This document shows positions 7,868-15,216 of a stretch of DNA of 33,541 bases, in pieces; position 1 is the first letter of the stretch, and every line of letters starts with the position of its first letter. The DNA comes from an uncultured Spirochaetaceae bacterium (GTDB lineage Bacteria; Spirochaetota; Spirochaetia; Sphaerochaetales; Sphaerochaetaceae). Where the stretch lies: contig CALXXO010000008.1 in NCBI GenBank assembly GCA_944392705.1, positions 1-33,541 of the forward strand, written 5' to 3'. Below the pieces are notes generated by a model. The model searched no databases. It worked only from the letters and a program-made list of their open reading frames with translations, and was not told where the DNA came from. The position numbers were made by a program, and so were the translations under genes.

Positions 7868-8598
7868 ACAACACTCCTTAATGCTTCAAGAGCAAGTATA
7901 ATCTCATTCTCTTCGCCAGTCATGGCAAGTTTCTCCGAATCTGCGTATTTTCCAACAGATGATGGTACATCGCTCTGGAAAGCTGAGACCGTGTTTAGTA
8001 CCGATGCTGCATGAAGACCCCTGAGCGATGCGACTGTAAGTATAGTAGCGCTCTCCATATCGGACGCGATTGCCGGGGTAGCAGCCCATTTCCTGTAAAG
8101 CTCCGGATTCCTGTCGCTGTACATTGTGTCGTGGCTACGGCAGATTCCAAGATAGTGGTTCATCCCAAGTTCATCTGCCTTTTCCTTTAGTCTCTGAACA
8201 AGGGAGAAATCCGCAATCGCAGGGTATTCTGGATCGATATATCCTCGGCTTGTGCCATCGTTTCTTATCGCACCTGTGACTATAACCAAGTCTCCGATAC
8301 CTATATGTTCCTTCAGAGATCCAGAGCTTCCGATTCTTATCATGTACTCGACACCGAGCTTTCCCAGCTCTTCCACGGCGATTGCCGCAGATGGTCCGCC
8401 CATGCCTGTGGACATCGCAAGGATTCTAGTTCCTTTGTAGGTTCCGGCAATGCTTCTGTATTCGCGGCTCATCCCGAAATCCTCTGCATCCGTGAAATGC
8501 CTGGCAATGCGCTCGACTCTCGCCGGGTCGCCTGGAAGTATCGCAAGCTTTGTGTTTATATTCCGATCAAGCCTTATATGTGGCATTCTGTCGCTCAT
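7864..8598 (-). CDS. Nucleoside phosphorylase, uridine phosphorylase-like
   Basis: This cytoplasmic enzyme would split a nucleoside with phosphate into a base and (deoxy)ribose 1-phosphate. It is 244 residues from the ATG at 8598, chosen because AGAGG sits six bases upstream and MSDRMPHIRL aligns with the N-terminus of uridine phosphorylases. An in-frame ATG at 8613 would add five residues. Family features are LAILPGDPARV (phosphate site), the signature STGMGGPSAAIAVEELG, IRIGSSGSL, and DMESATIL, where the Glu contacts ribose. The pattern is nearer uridine phosphorylase than purine phosphorylase, but base specificity is not certain. It leads the ECF transporter operon, so it likely acts on what that system imports. 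Confidence 0.86.
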   Translation of the reverse strand: MSDRMPHIRLDRNINTKLAILPGDPARVERIARHFTDAEDFGMSREYRSIAGTYKGTRILAMSTGMGGPSAAIAVEELGKLGVEYMIRIGSSGSLKEHIGIGDLVIVTGAIRNDGTSRGYIDPEYPAIADFSLVQRLKEKADELGMNHYLGICRSHDTMYSDRNPELYRKWAATPAIASDMESATILTVASLRGLHAASVLNTVSAFQSDVPSSVGKYADSEKLAMTGEENEIILALEALRSVV

Positions 8599-8615
8599 AG
8601 TAATCCTCTGCATTC

Positions 8616-8647
8616 ATTGTACTCCAATCCAGCAATCGGAGTACAAT
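8616..8647. promoter_or_regulatory. Symmetric divergent promoter/operator: 10-bp perfect inverted repeat
   Basis: ATTGTACTCC (8616-8625) and GGAGTACAAT (8638-8647) are perfect inverted copies around a 12-nt centre. Read rightward, TTGTAC (8617-8622) is -35-like and TACAAT (8642-8647) is -10-like, with a 19-nt spacer. By symmetry the same pair exists leftward. The right -10 ends 6 nt before the isochorismatase ATG. The left one ends 17 nt before the phosphorylase ATG at 8598. The repeat could equally be a regulator's operator; the two roles are compatible. Confidence 0.6.
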
Positions 8648-8653
8648 GCTTAT

Positions 8654-9211
8654 ATGAGAGATCTTCTACTTGTTATCGATATGCAGAATGTCTATACACC
8701 TGCCATGCCTTGGGCCTGTGGCAGTATCGAGAGATGTGAGGAGAATATATTGAAACTCCTCGGCAGCGGCATCGATTCAGCCTTTACTATGTTCCTACCT
8801 CCCCAGAATCCTCAGGGTCGATGGAAAGAATACTCAGCTGTGAACAGGGAGATAAACGAGAACGCCTGGATGAATGAACTCATCCCAGCATTCAAACCTT
8901 ATGTGAATGAAAACAACATCTTTTACAAAAGCACTTACTCCTCCCTTCATGCAGAAGGTCTTCTTGCAAGAATAAAAGAATATGATAGGGTAGTCGTTTC
9001 AGGGGTTGTGGCGGAATGCTGTGTACTTTCCACTGTATTCTCATTGATAGATGAAGGAATCCCTTTTGTGTATCTTTCAGATGCTGTATCCGGACTGAAT
9101 GAGAAATCGGAGAATGAAGCTGAAGCTATTGTTTCATATCTTGTCCCTGTTCACGGTGAAATAATGTCAACTGAAGCGTATATCTGTTCGAGTTTGCGTC
9201 GGCTATGTTAA
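8654..9211 (+). CDS. Isochorismatase-family cysteine hydrolase
   Basis: This is a 185-residue member of the isochorismatase/nicotinamidase superfamily. The catalytic triad is visible: D9 (LLVIDMQN), K92 (FYKSTYS) and C123 (VVAECCVLST), with an early DMQN motif and the non-proline loop around 118-120. Substrate is unknown; relatives hydrolyse nicotinamide, carbamates, ureidoacrylate or isochorismate. I start it at the ATG at 8654, since the upstream in-frame stretch runs through the divergent gene. There is no well-placed ribosome site; a -10-like TACAAT lies 6 nt upstream, suggesting a leaderless message. It diverges from the nucleoside phosphorylase-ECF operon, so a role in base or vitamin salvage is possible but unproven. 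Confidence 0.87.
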   Translation: MRDLLLVIDMQNVYTPAMPWACGSIERCEENILKLLGSGIDSAFTMFLPPQNPQGRWKEYSAVNREINENAWMNELIPAFKPYVNENNIFYKSTYSSLHAEGLLARIKEYDRVVVSGVVAECCVLSTVFSLIDEGIPFVYLSDAVSGLNEKSENEAEAIVSYLVPVHGEIMSTEAYICSSLRRLC

Positions 9212-9362
9212 AAGAATATGAAAAATTTTGGCTGAAAGGCTAAGTTTTCATTTGATTTCCAGTCAATTCCGTGCGAGAATACTTTCCGTGATGGGAAGAC
9301 TGATAGACCCAGCAGCTTCCCTGATGGCTCTCATTATTCAAAAAGTGGGAACAAGGAGGTTT

Positions 9363-9394
9363 GCCGCTGGTTTGCTCCAGCGGTGATTTTTTTT
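9363..9394 (+). terminator. Intrinsic terminator after the isochorismatase-family gene
   Basis: CCGCTGG (9364-9370) pairs with CCAGCGG (9377-9383) around TTTGCT, followed by TGA and a run of eight T. It is oriented for + strand transcription and ends the upstream transcript just before the epimerase promoter. Confidence 0.82.
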
Positions 9395-9416
9395 CTCTCA
9401 TACGGCCTTTCTTTTC

Positions 9417-9425
9417 TGATATAAT
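9417..9425 (+). promoter_or_regulatory. Extended -10 promoter of the aldose epimerase gene
   Basis: TGATATAAT is a perfect extended -10 (TG at 9417-9418, TATAAT at 9420-9425). No good -35 lies upstream, as expected for extended -10 promoters. Predicted start of RNA is near 9432, leaving a 13-nt leader that contains AGGAG (9434-9438) before the ATG at 9445. Confidence 0.7.
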
Positions 9426-9444
9426 TCTCCTTCAGGAGAAGAAA

Positions 9445-10407
9445 ATGACCGAAATCAGGAAAATCGATGATAAAGTCTCGGAAGTTGTAATCACTGCCGG
9501 CGATTACAGGGCATCTATATATACTTATGGAGCTATACTCCATTCGTTCTCTCACAAAGACAGGGATATAGTACTAGGTTATGACAGCTACGAGCCATAT
9601 CTTACAGCTCCAGGACACCTTTCGGAGGTTGTGGGCCCTTATGCAAACAGAATTGCAGATGCAACCTTCGGGATGGATGGAAGGAAATATGTTCTTGAGA
9701 AGAATAATGGACCCAATAATCTTCACTCAGGATCCAAGAACTTCGGATCGAAATTCTGGAAGATCGATGAAACCACTGATAACAGCGTAAAGCTTTCCCT
9801 GGAATCTCCTGAAGCTGGAGGTTTCCCAGGCAATCATCATGCCGAGATAACCTACACGCTCACAGATAAAGGAGACCTCTCTCTGCACTACTATGTAGAT
9901 AGCGATAAGAAGTGCCCGGTTAATGTCACAAACCATGCATATTTCAATCTCAATGGTTGCGGCGATATTAAGAATCATAAGGTCATGCTGACCTGTCCTG
10001 AGTACCTTGCTGTTAATGATGTGCTCATTCCTGTCGAGAGAAAGTCTGTCGAAGGTACAGCCTTTGATTTCCGTACACCTGCGGTTGTAGGTTCCCGCAA
10101 TGATGGCGCTTATGACCATTGCTTCATATTCGGAGATGAGAAGAGGGTTGTTGTGGAAGGCGATGATTATATCCTTGAGATGACTACGGATCTTCCATCT
10201 GTGCAGTTCTATACGGCTTCCTCCCTTTCTTCCGATGTGCCAGCTAAGGGCGGCAAGATGCTGTTCCCATTCCAGGGCCTTGCGTTGGAGACTGAATTCT
10301 TCCCCGATTTCCCAAATCAGAAGGATTTCCCCGGCTCATACACAGAGCCTGGAAAGCCGTTTGAGACGACGACCACGTATTCTCTGAGAAAAAAGGCTAC
10401 TGTGTAG
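9445..10407 (+). CDS. galM: Aldose 1-epimerase (mutarotase family)
   Basis: This cytoplasmic enzyme would interconvert the alpha and beta anomers of aldoses such as galactose or glucose. It is 320 residues, close to the family's usual 340. Conserved features are GPYANRI (64-70), NNLHSG with H94, the catalytic base region VTNHAYFNLNG with H164, a YDHCF motif with D224, and ALETEFFPD with the catalytic Glu282. The open frame extends back to a TTG at 9361, but the ATG at 9445 has AGGAG at ideal spacing and lies just after the promoter. It is a single-gene unit between a terminator and the lipoprotein gene; no sugar kinase or transporter is adjacent, so the preferred sugar is not indicated. Confidence 0.9.
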   Translation: MTEIRKIDDKVSEVVITAGDYRASIYTYGAILHSFSHKDRDIVLGYDSYEPYLTAPGHLSEVVGPYANRIADATFGMDGRKYVLEKNNGPNNLHSGSKNFGSKFWKIDETTDNSVKLSLESPEAGGFPGNHHAEITYTLTDKGDLSLHYYVDSDKKCPVNVTNHAYFNLNGCGDIKNHKVMLTCPEYLAVNDVLIPVERKSVEGTAFDFRTPAVVGSRNDGAYDHCFIFGDEKRVVVEGDDYILEMTTDLPSVQFYTASSLSSDVPAKGGKMLFPFQGLALETEFFPDFPNQKDFPGSYTEPGKPFETTTTYSLRKKATV

Positions 10408-10432
10408 TTTGCAAGAAGAATCCAGACAGTGC

Positions 10433-10461
10433 TTGCAACCACGTTTATTTACTGATAGATA
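10433..10461 (+). promoter_or_regulatory. Possible promoter of the lipoprotein gene
   Basis: TTGCAA (10433-10438) and TAGATA (10456-10461) are separated by 17 nt. The -35 half lies in one arm of a TTGCAAG/CTTGCAA inverted repeat (10409-10415 and 10432-10438), which could be an operator. The match to consensus is moderate. Confidence 0.35.
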
Positions 10462-10476
10462 TTGAATTGCAGTTCA

Positions 10477-11280
10477 ATGAGAAAAGTATTTGCATTGCTT
10501 CTGGTTTTAGTTCCGCTATTCATAACCGCCTGTGCAACATCAGGCGGTAGTTTCGTTGGACCGAAGGACCGCACTGAATCGCTTATGGAGGCCCTTGCAG
10601 AGAGTCCTACAGGTGTTGAAGAGGAAAGGGCGGAGATAGTTCTTCCGACTCCTGAAACTGTAAGGCAGGAGACGGAAGAGGTTGAAATTCCGGAAGCTAT
10701 CGAAGAGCCAGAAGCGCCTGTTGTTCAAACGGAGGAAACAGCTCCTTTGGCGCCAGAGGAGGTCCCTGCAGCTCCTGAAACTGTTGATACTCCGTCTCCA
10801 GAGGTCTCCGAGAGCGAGGAGATTGCCAGTGAAGAGGAGCCTGTTGTGATTCCGCTTCCACCGGTTGAGGAAGAGAGTACGGCTGTTATAGAACCACCTG
10901 CAGAGCCGGATGATTCAGAAGGTGATGTTATCCCGGTTTCAGGCAATGCAGAGGAAACGCCTTCGAGGATTTTCCCCGCTGGAAACCAGTCCTCTCAATC
11001 GCGCAATATAATGGATGAGCCGATGCACCCATGGATGATCCGGCTTATGGTAATACTTGTTGTCGTAATGATTCTGTTCACTGCGGCAGCTGCTATCCGC
11101 AATGCATATAAAGCACCGCTCAACAGGCTTGTGTCGCTTGCCATTGCAGTGCTTCTTACAGCTCTTTCGTGGATACTTTCATATATAATCGCGGGACCAT
11201 CTCCCCTTTATTTCATCTATCTGGTCCTGTTGTTCACTTATATAATCCTCCGCTCAACTGGAAGAAGCCATAATGTCTAG
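10477..11280 (+). CDS. Acidic proline/glutamate-rich lipoprotein with C-terminal membrane helices, function unknown
   Basis: I do not recognise a family. The 267-residue product begins with a lipoprotein signal (MRKVFALLLV, lipobox FITAC with C19). Residues 45-165 are low-complexity and very rich in Glu, Pro, Val and Ala, with many Glu-Glu and Pro-Glu steps, and are probably extended and disordered. The C-terminus then has three hydrophobic segments at about 187-207, 219-239 and 243-259. A lipid anchor followed by an acidic linker and polytopic helices is unusual. I use the ATG at 10477, which starts the signal peptide; an in-frame TTG 15 nt upstream is less likely. No clear ribosome site is present. 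Its TAG stop shares a CTAG palindrome with the stop of the convergent ROK gene. Confidence 0.82.
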   Translation: MRKVFALLLVLVPLFITACATSGGSFVGPKDRTESLMEALAESPTGVEEERAEIVLPTPETVRQETEEVEIPEAIEEPEAPVVQTEETAPLAPEEVPAAPETVDTPSPEVSESEEIASEEEPVVIPLPPVEEESTAVIEPPAEPDDSEGDVIPVSGNAEETPSRIFPAGNQSSQSRNIMDEPMHPWMIRLMVILVVVMILFTAAAAIRNAYKAPLNRLVSLAIAVLLTALSWILSYIIAGPSPLYFIYLVLLFTYIILRSTGRSHNV

Positions 11281-12317
11281 AAGTAATTCTGCAGTGCGTT
11301 GAGCTTCCTGAGAAGCTGTGTCCTGTAGAAGAATACATCCAGCGCTGCGATTGCTGCACCTTCCCTGGTTCCGTTCTCTCCGGAAAGCGCTCTGTATACT
11401 ATGACATTTCTCGAAGGAGGCAGGAGCGATGATAGCAGATTCTGCAGATAGGCATATGCGGAATCCGGGAGGGCCGAGAGCTCTCCTGTAATCATGACGC
11501 TGTCTGCAGATGTTGCCTGGACAGCTTCTGAAAGTGCCACAGCTATAGGCCTGAGCGCTTCCTTTACCGCAGCTGCATATCCTGTATTCCTCACAAGATC
11601 CTTTACAGAGAGCGCGCCAGTTCTTTCCATCAATGTTTTCCCGGATGCTGCGACCTCCAGACAGCCTTTGCCGCCACAGGAGCAGATTCCATCCTTCTGT
11701 GCTTTCATATGGGGAAGTGTCGGCAGAGGTATTATCTCTCCTTTGTAGAGTGCTGCATCGAAAGTATCTGACCAGGAGAGGAACAGGAATCCGTCCAGGT
11801 GCTCTGTCTTTGCAATCTCTGCTTCAGCTTCTGCCATTGCCCTTGGTACCATCAGAATAGGTTTCGGGAAGAATGATGTATCGAATGTGTCGTCGGATGA
11901 GATGACAGCGCTGCCGAATATCTTTGCATCGCTTCCCGCGCTCATCTTCTCTACAGCGTGCCTTATGTTCTTCTCGGCATCTTCGTTTCTAGGGAATCTT
12001 TCGAATCTCAGGACATGGCCCAGGGTGTCTGACACAGAGACTGATACAGAGCGGGGACGCAGGTCGAAAGCAAAAACTCTACCTGCTGACCGGTTTATAG
12101 AGACAAGCGTCCCTGGACGGCCTGGAGCTGACATATCCTTTTTCCCTTCTGTGACAAGGCCTTCGCCAATCATATCCTGGATCATATCTCCGATGGAGAC
12201 TTTGTTTATCCCGAGCCGTCTGGAGAGCTCTGCCCTTGAGCATTCCCCCTTCCTGAGCTCCGACAGGACCTTGAGCCTGTTTATTGTCCGTGCGTTATCG
12301 GGTTTTGAGAAATCCAT
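11277..12317 (-). CDS. ROK-family transcriptional regulator with degenerate sugar-kinase domain
   Basis: This 346-residue protein has an N-terminal winged helix-turn-helix (about 10-60; CSRAELSRRLGINKVSIGDMI) joined to a ROK domain. The zinc motif is present as H followed by CSCGGKGCLE, the hallmark of ROK repressors. The kinase part looks inactive or reduced: the usual GE-x-GH segment is missing before the zinc site, and the catalytic Asp region reads SDTFDAALYKG. It is therefore probably a sugar-responsive repressor rather than a kinase. Ligand is unknown. It diverges from htpG with 102 bp between starts. A -10-like TACAAT lies 7 nt before its ATG, so it may be leaderless. ROK repressors commonly autoregulate. 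Confidence 0.89.
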   Translation of the reverse strand: MDFSKPDNARTINRLKVLSELRKGECSRAELSRRLGINKVSIGDMIQDMIGEGLVTEGKKDMSAPGRPGTLVSINRSAGRVFAFDLRPRSVSVSVSDTLGHVLRFERFPRNEDAEKNIRHAVEKMSAGSDAKIFGSAVISSDDTFDTSFFPKPILMVPRAMAEAEAEIAKTEHLDGFLFLSWSDTFDAALYKGEIIPLPTLPHMKAQKDGICSCGGKGCLEVAASGKTLMERTGALSVKDLVRNTGYAAAVKEALRPIAVALSEAVQATSADSVMITGELSALPDSAYAYLQNLLSSLLPPSRNVIVYRALSGENGTREGAAIAALDVFFYRTQLLRKLNALQNYF

Positions 12318-12324
12318 ACCAATG

Positions 12325-12330
12325 ATTGTA
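12325..12330 (-). promoter_or_regulatory. Candidate -10 element of the ROK regulator gene (leaderless)
   Basis: On the - strand TACAAT ends 7 nt before the ATG at 12317, and no Shine-Dalgarno lies between them. A good -35 is not obvious; TGGAAA lies 17 nt upstream. The same intergenic space holds a tandem ATTGCCG repeat at 8-nt spacing near 12349-12364. Confidence 0.4.
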
Positions 12331-12419
12331 TACGCCTATCTCCGGTTTTTCCATTGCCGTATTGCCGATTCTCTCCAGTGTTAGTATCTTCCAGTTTGGT
12401 AAACCCTAGGGAGGGAATT

Positions 12420-14294
12420 ATGTCTAGCAGAAAATTCAAGACCGAGGTTGCTGATTTACTGCACCTCATTATTCATTCACTATATTCAAACAAGGAAATC
12501 TTTCTCAGAGAGCTTATCTCGAACGCATCCGATGCTATAGACAAGCTGAGGTATCTTTCCCTTACCGACGAGAAGCTTAAAGGCTTCTCCTTCAGCCCAC
12601 GGATTGATATCTCCTTCACAGAGGAAGGAACCAGGACTCTTGTTATAAAAGATAATGGAATCGGTATGAATGAAACCGATCTCAATGATAACCTTGGAAC
12701 AATCGCATCATCTGGAACGAGGAAGTTCCTCGCTTCTCTTACAGAAGACCAGAAGAAGGATTCAAACCTTATCGGGCAGTTCGGCGTCGGATTCTATTCT
12801 GCTTTCATGGTTGCAAAGAAGATTACGGTAATTTCCAGGAAAGCCGGGGAGGACAAGGCCTGGAAATGGGAATCAGATGGTGAATCATCATATACAATCG
12901 AGGAAGCAGAGCGCGATGGACAGGGCTCTACGATAATCCTTACTCTCAATGAGGAAGGCGAGGAATTTGCTAATCGCTGGCAGCTTGAGACGCTGATTAA
13001 GAAGTATTCAGATAACATTGCGTATCCGATTTATCTTGAGTACGACCAGGTCCATTATGACAACGAAAAGAAGGATGAGAATGGAAATGCTCTCAAGACC
13101 ACTGAGCATAAGTGCGAGCAGATAAATACCGCATCTGCCCTGTGGAAGAGACCGAAGTCATCGATAAAGGATGAGGATTACAAGGAATTCTACAAGAATA
13201 CCTTCTACGACAGCGAGGATCCTCTCTTCTATATCCATACACAGGCAGAGGGTACTACGGAGTACACTACGCTCTTCTATATTCCGGCAAAGGCTCCTTT
13301 CGATATGTACTATGCTGATTATCGTCCGGGGGTGAAGCTCTATGTTAAGAGGGTTTACATAACGGATGATGACAAGGACCTTTTGCCTACATATCTCCGC
13401 TTCGTCCGCGGTATCATCGACAGCGAGGATCTTCCATTGAATGTATCAAGGGAGATTCTTCAGGAGAACAGGGTAATGGCTTCGATTAGAAGCGCATCCG
13501 TCAAGAAGCTCCTCGGTGAATTCAAGAAGATTTCGGAGAATAATCCAGAGCTATATGCCAAATTCATCGCAGAGTATAACAGACCACTCAAGGAAGGCCT
13601 TTATTCCGATTATGCTAACCGCGATACGCTCCTGGAGCTTGTCAGGTATAAGAGCAGCACGGAAGATGGCTATGTTTCGCTGAAGGATTATAAGTCCAGG
13701 ATGAAGGATGGTCAGAAGGCTATCTACTACATCTCTGGAGGTAAGGAGGATGTTCTCAGGACTTCTCCTCTGGTAGCGGCTTATCGTGAGAAGGGTTATG
13801 AGGTTCTCATAATGGGCGATGATATCGACGATATCGTTGTCTCCACGATAGGTGAGTATGATAAAACACCTCTGAGGGCTATAAATAAGGCCGGAGCTCT
13901 CGATGATCTGAAGAGCGAAGAGGATAAGGCGAAGGAAGAGGAGAAGAAGCCTGTTGCAGAGAAAATCAAGAATGCTCTTGGTGACAGGGTCAAGGATGTT
14001 GTCATATCGTCGCGACTGTCATCATCCCCTGCTGCAGTTATCCTTGGCGATGATGATCCTTCCGTTCAGATGCAGCGTCTGATGAAGCAGATGGGCGGGG
14101 AGATGCCGGAGGTGAAGCCGCTTCTTGAAATCAATCCAGATTCGCCTGTTATCGCGAAAATCGAGAACAGTAGCGACGAGGATTATGTTAAGGCTCTCAG
14201 CAGCGTGATCCTTGATCAGGCACTTCTTCAGGAAGGTGTAATGCCATCCGATCCGGCGGCATTTGCTGCTAATCTTACGAAGCTCCTTTCTTGA
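12420..14294 (+). CDS. htpG: Hsp90-family molecular chaperone HtpG
   Basis: This cytosolic ATP-dependent chaperone has 624 residues, the same length as the E. coli protein. The N-terminal GHKL ATPase domain shows E31 and N35 (FLRELISNASDA), DNGIGM at 78-83 and the lid-region GQFGVGFYS at 119-127. The middle domain has the catalytic-loop Arg region (PLNVSREILQ), and the C-terminal dimerisation domain is complete. The ATG at 12420 is preceded by GGGAGGG. I see no CIRCE (HrcA) operator upstream. It diverges from the ROK regulator and is followed by a hairpin before mscS. Confidence 0.97.
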   Translation: MSSRKFKTEVADLLHLIIHSLYSNKEIFLRELISNASDAIDKLRYLSLTDEKLKGFSFSPRIDISFTEEGTRTLVIKDNGIGMNETDLNDNLGTIASSGTRKFLASLTEDQKKDSNLIGQFGVGFYSAFMVAKKITVISRKAGEDKAWKWESDGESSYTIEEAERDGQGSTIILTLNEEGEEFANRWQLETLIKKYSDNIAYPIYLEYDQVHYDNEKKDENGNALKTTEHKCEQINTASALWKRPKSSIKDEDYKEFYKNTFYDSEDPLFYIHTQAEGTTEYTTLFYIPAKAPFDMYYADYRPGVKLYVKRVYITDDDKDLLPTYLRFVRGIIDSEDLPLNVSREILQENRVMASIRSASVKKLLGEFKKISENNPELYAKFIAEYNRPLKEGLYSDYANRDTLLELVRYKSSTEDGYVSLKDYKSRMKDGQKAIYYISGGKEDVLRTSPLVAAYREKGYEVLIMGDDIDDIVVSTIGEYDKTPLRAINKAGALDDLKSEEDKAKEEEKKPVAEKIKNALGDRVKDVVISSRLSSSPAAVILGDDDPSVQMQRLMKQMGGEMPEVKPLLEINPDSPVIAKIENSSDEDYVKALSSVILDQALLQEGVMPSDPAAFAANLTKLLS

Positions 14295-14318
14295 TGGTGC
14301 TTCCATCTGTGATACAAT

Positions 14319-14348
14319 AATGGGCGGGTTTTCCGCCCATTAGTTTTA
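14319..14348 (+). terminator. Terminator-like hairpin between htpG and mscS
   Basis: AATGGGCGG (14319-14327) pairs perfectly with CCGCCCATT (14333-14341) around GTTTT, followed by AGTTTTAA. The T-tract is short and interrupted, so termination may be partial. A TACAAT at 14313-14318, with TTGATG 16 nt upstream, could be a promoter for mscS, which would put this hairpin in the mscS leader. Confidence 0.68.
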
Positions 14349-14358
14349 AGGAGGGCTT

Positions 14359-15216
14359 ATGCTTTTGCTGGAATCTTCTGCAGCCAGTTCTGGAGTTGAG
14401 GATGCAGTGTCGGAAATCGTCTCGGCATTCCACATTCCCCGGATTGCTGTGTCTGTTATCGTTGCAGTCTGCATTTTCATTGCAGCGAAAGTTGTAACAT
14501 CCGTTGTCAGAAAGTTCTTTTCCAGAATCCCGGAGCGTAAACCCAAATTTACCCCGATAATGGCATCGCTTGTTATCAGGATAATCAATGTGATTGTCTG
14601 GATAATAGCTGTGGTTGCTATCCTTGGGGCATTCGGTATAGATCTCACCCCCGTGCTTGCCGGCCTTGGGATAACAGGTGTTGTGCTTGGCTTTGCGCTT
14701 CAGGAGTCCATAGGCTCCCTTTTCAGCGGAATCATGATAGCAATCAACAATCCATTCAGAGTCGGGGACTGGGTTGAGATAGGGCAGGATGGTGTTGCAG
14801 GGACTGTCGTGGATATGGATTTGATGTGTGTCACCCTTTCGACCGCAGATAATAAGAAATACACAGTCAGCAATAATTACGTCTGGAATAATACCATCCT
14901 CAATGCTTCCTATACAGATAAGCGCCGTCTGGATATGACGGTCTCTGTTCGCTATACGGATGATATAGAGAAGACTAAAGAAGTGCTTGAAGCACTTATC
15001 AAGAAATATCCAGAGATTCTCCCGGATCCTGCTCCTATGGTGGAGGTCGGGTCATATGCGGATTCTGCAATCATCTTCTATGTCAGGCCATGGGTACGTC
15101 CTTCCGATTATTGGACTGTGTACTGGAGATTCAATGGCGAGCTTCTGGATACTCTAAGGGCAAATGGCATAGATATGCCTTATAACCAGCTTGTTGTGCA
15201 GCTGGATAAGGGTTGA
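14359..15216 (+). CDS. mscS: MscS-type small-conductance mechanosensitive channel
   Basis: This inner-membrane channel opens on hypo-osmotic shock to release solutes. It is 285 residues, essentially the E. coli MscS length. Hydrophobic helices lie at about 29-50 and 68-92. The pore helix TM3 is clear (GIDLTPVLAGLGITGVVLGF, then ALQESIGSLFSG), with the small-residue packing typical of MscS. NPFRVGDWVEI begins the cytoplasmic beta domain, and the cage ends with residues around NGIDMPYNQ. AGGAGGG precedes the ATG. It has a similar Ser/Ala-rich N-terminal tail to other spirochaetal and clostridial members. Its TGA abuts the stop of convergent rlmE with no gap. Confidence 0.92.
   Translation: MLLLESSAASSGVEDAVSEIVSAFHIPRIAVSVIVAVCIFIAAKVVTSVVRKFFSRIPERKPKFTPIMASLVIRIINVIVWIIAVVAILGAFGIDLTPVLAGLGITGVVLGFALQESIGSLFSGIMIAINNPFRVGDWVEIGQDGVAGTVVDMDLMCVTLSTADNKKYTVSNNYVWNNTILNASYTDKRRLDMTVSVRYTDDIEKTKEVLEALIKKYPEILPDPAPMVEVGSYADSAIIFYVRPWVRPSDYWTVYWRFNGELLDTLRANGIDMPYNQLVVQLDKG

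Noticed and set aside
8450-8653. N-terminal extension of the isochorismatase-family protein
   Set aside because: The open frame continues backward only because it is the shadow of the divergent phosphorylase gene; homology begins at MRDLLLVIDMQN.
9361-9444. 28-residue extension of the aldose epimerase from a TTG
   Set aside because: This stretch is the terminator hairpin, T-tract and promoter; the ATG at 9445 has a proper AGGAG site. A GGAGG before the TTG is coincidental.
12318-12419. CIRCE operator for htpG
   Set aside because: No TTAGCACTC-N9-GAGTGCTAA or close variant is present.
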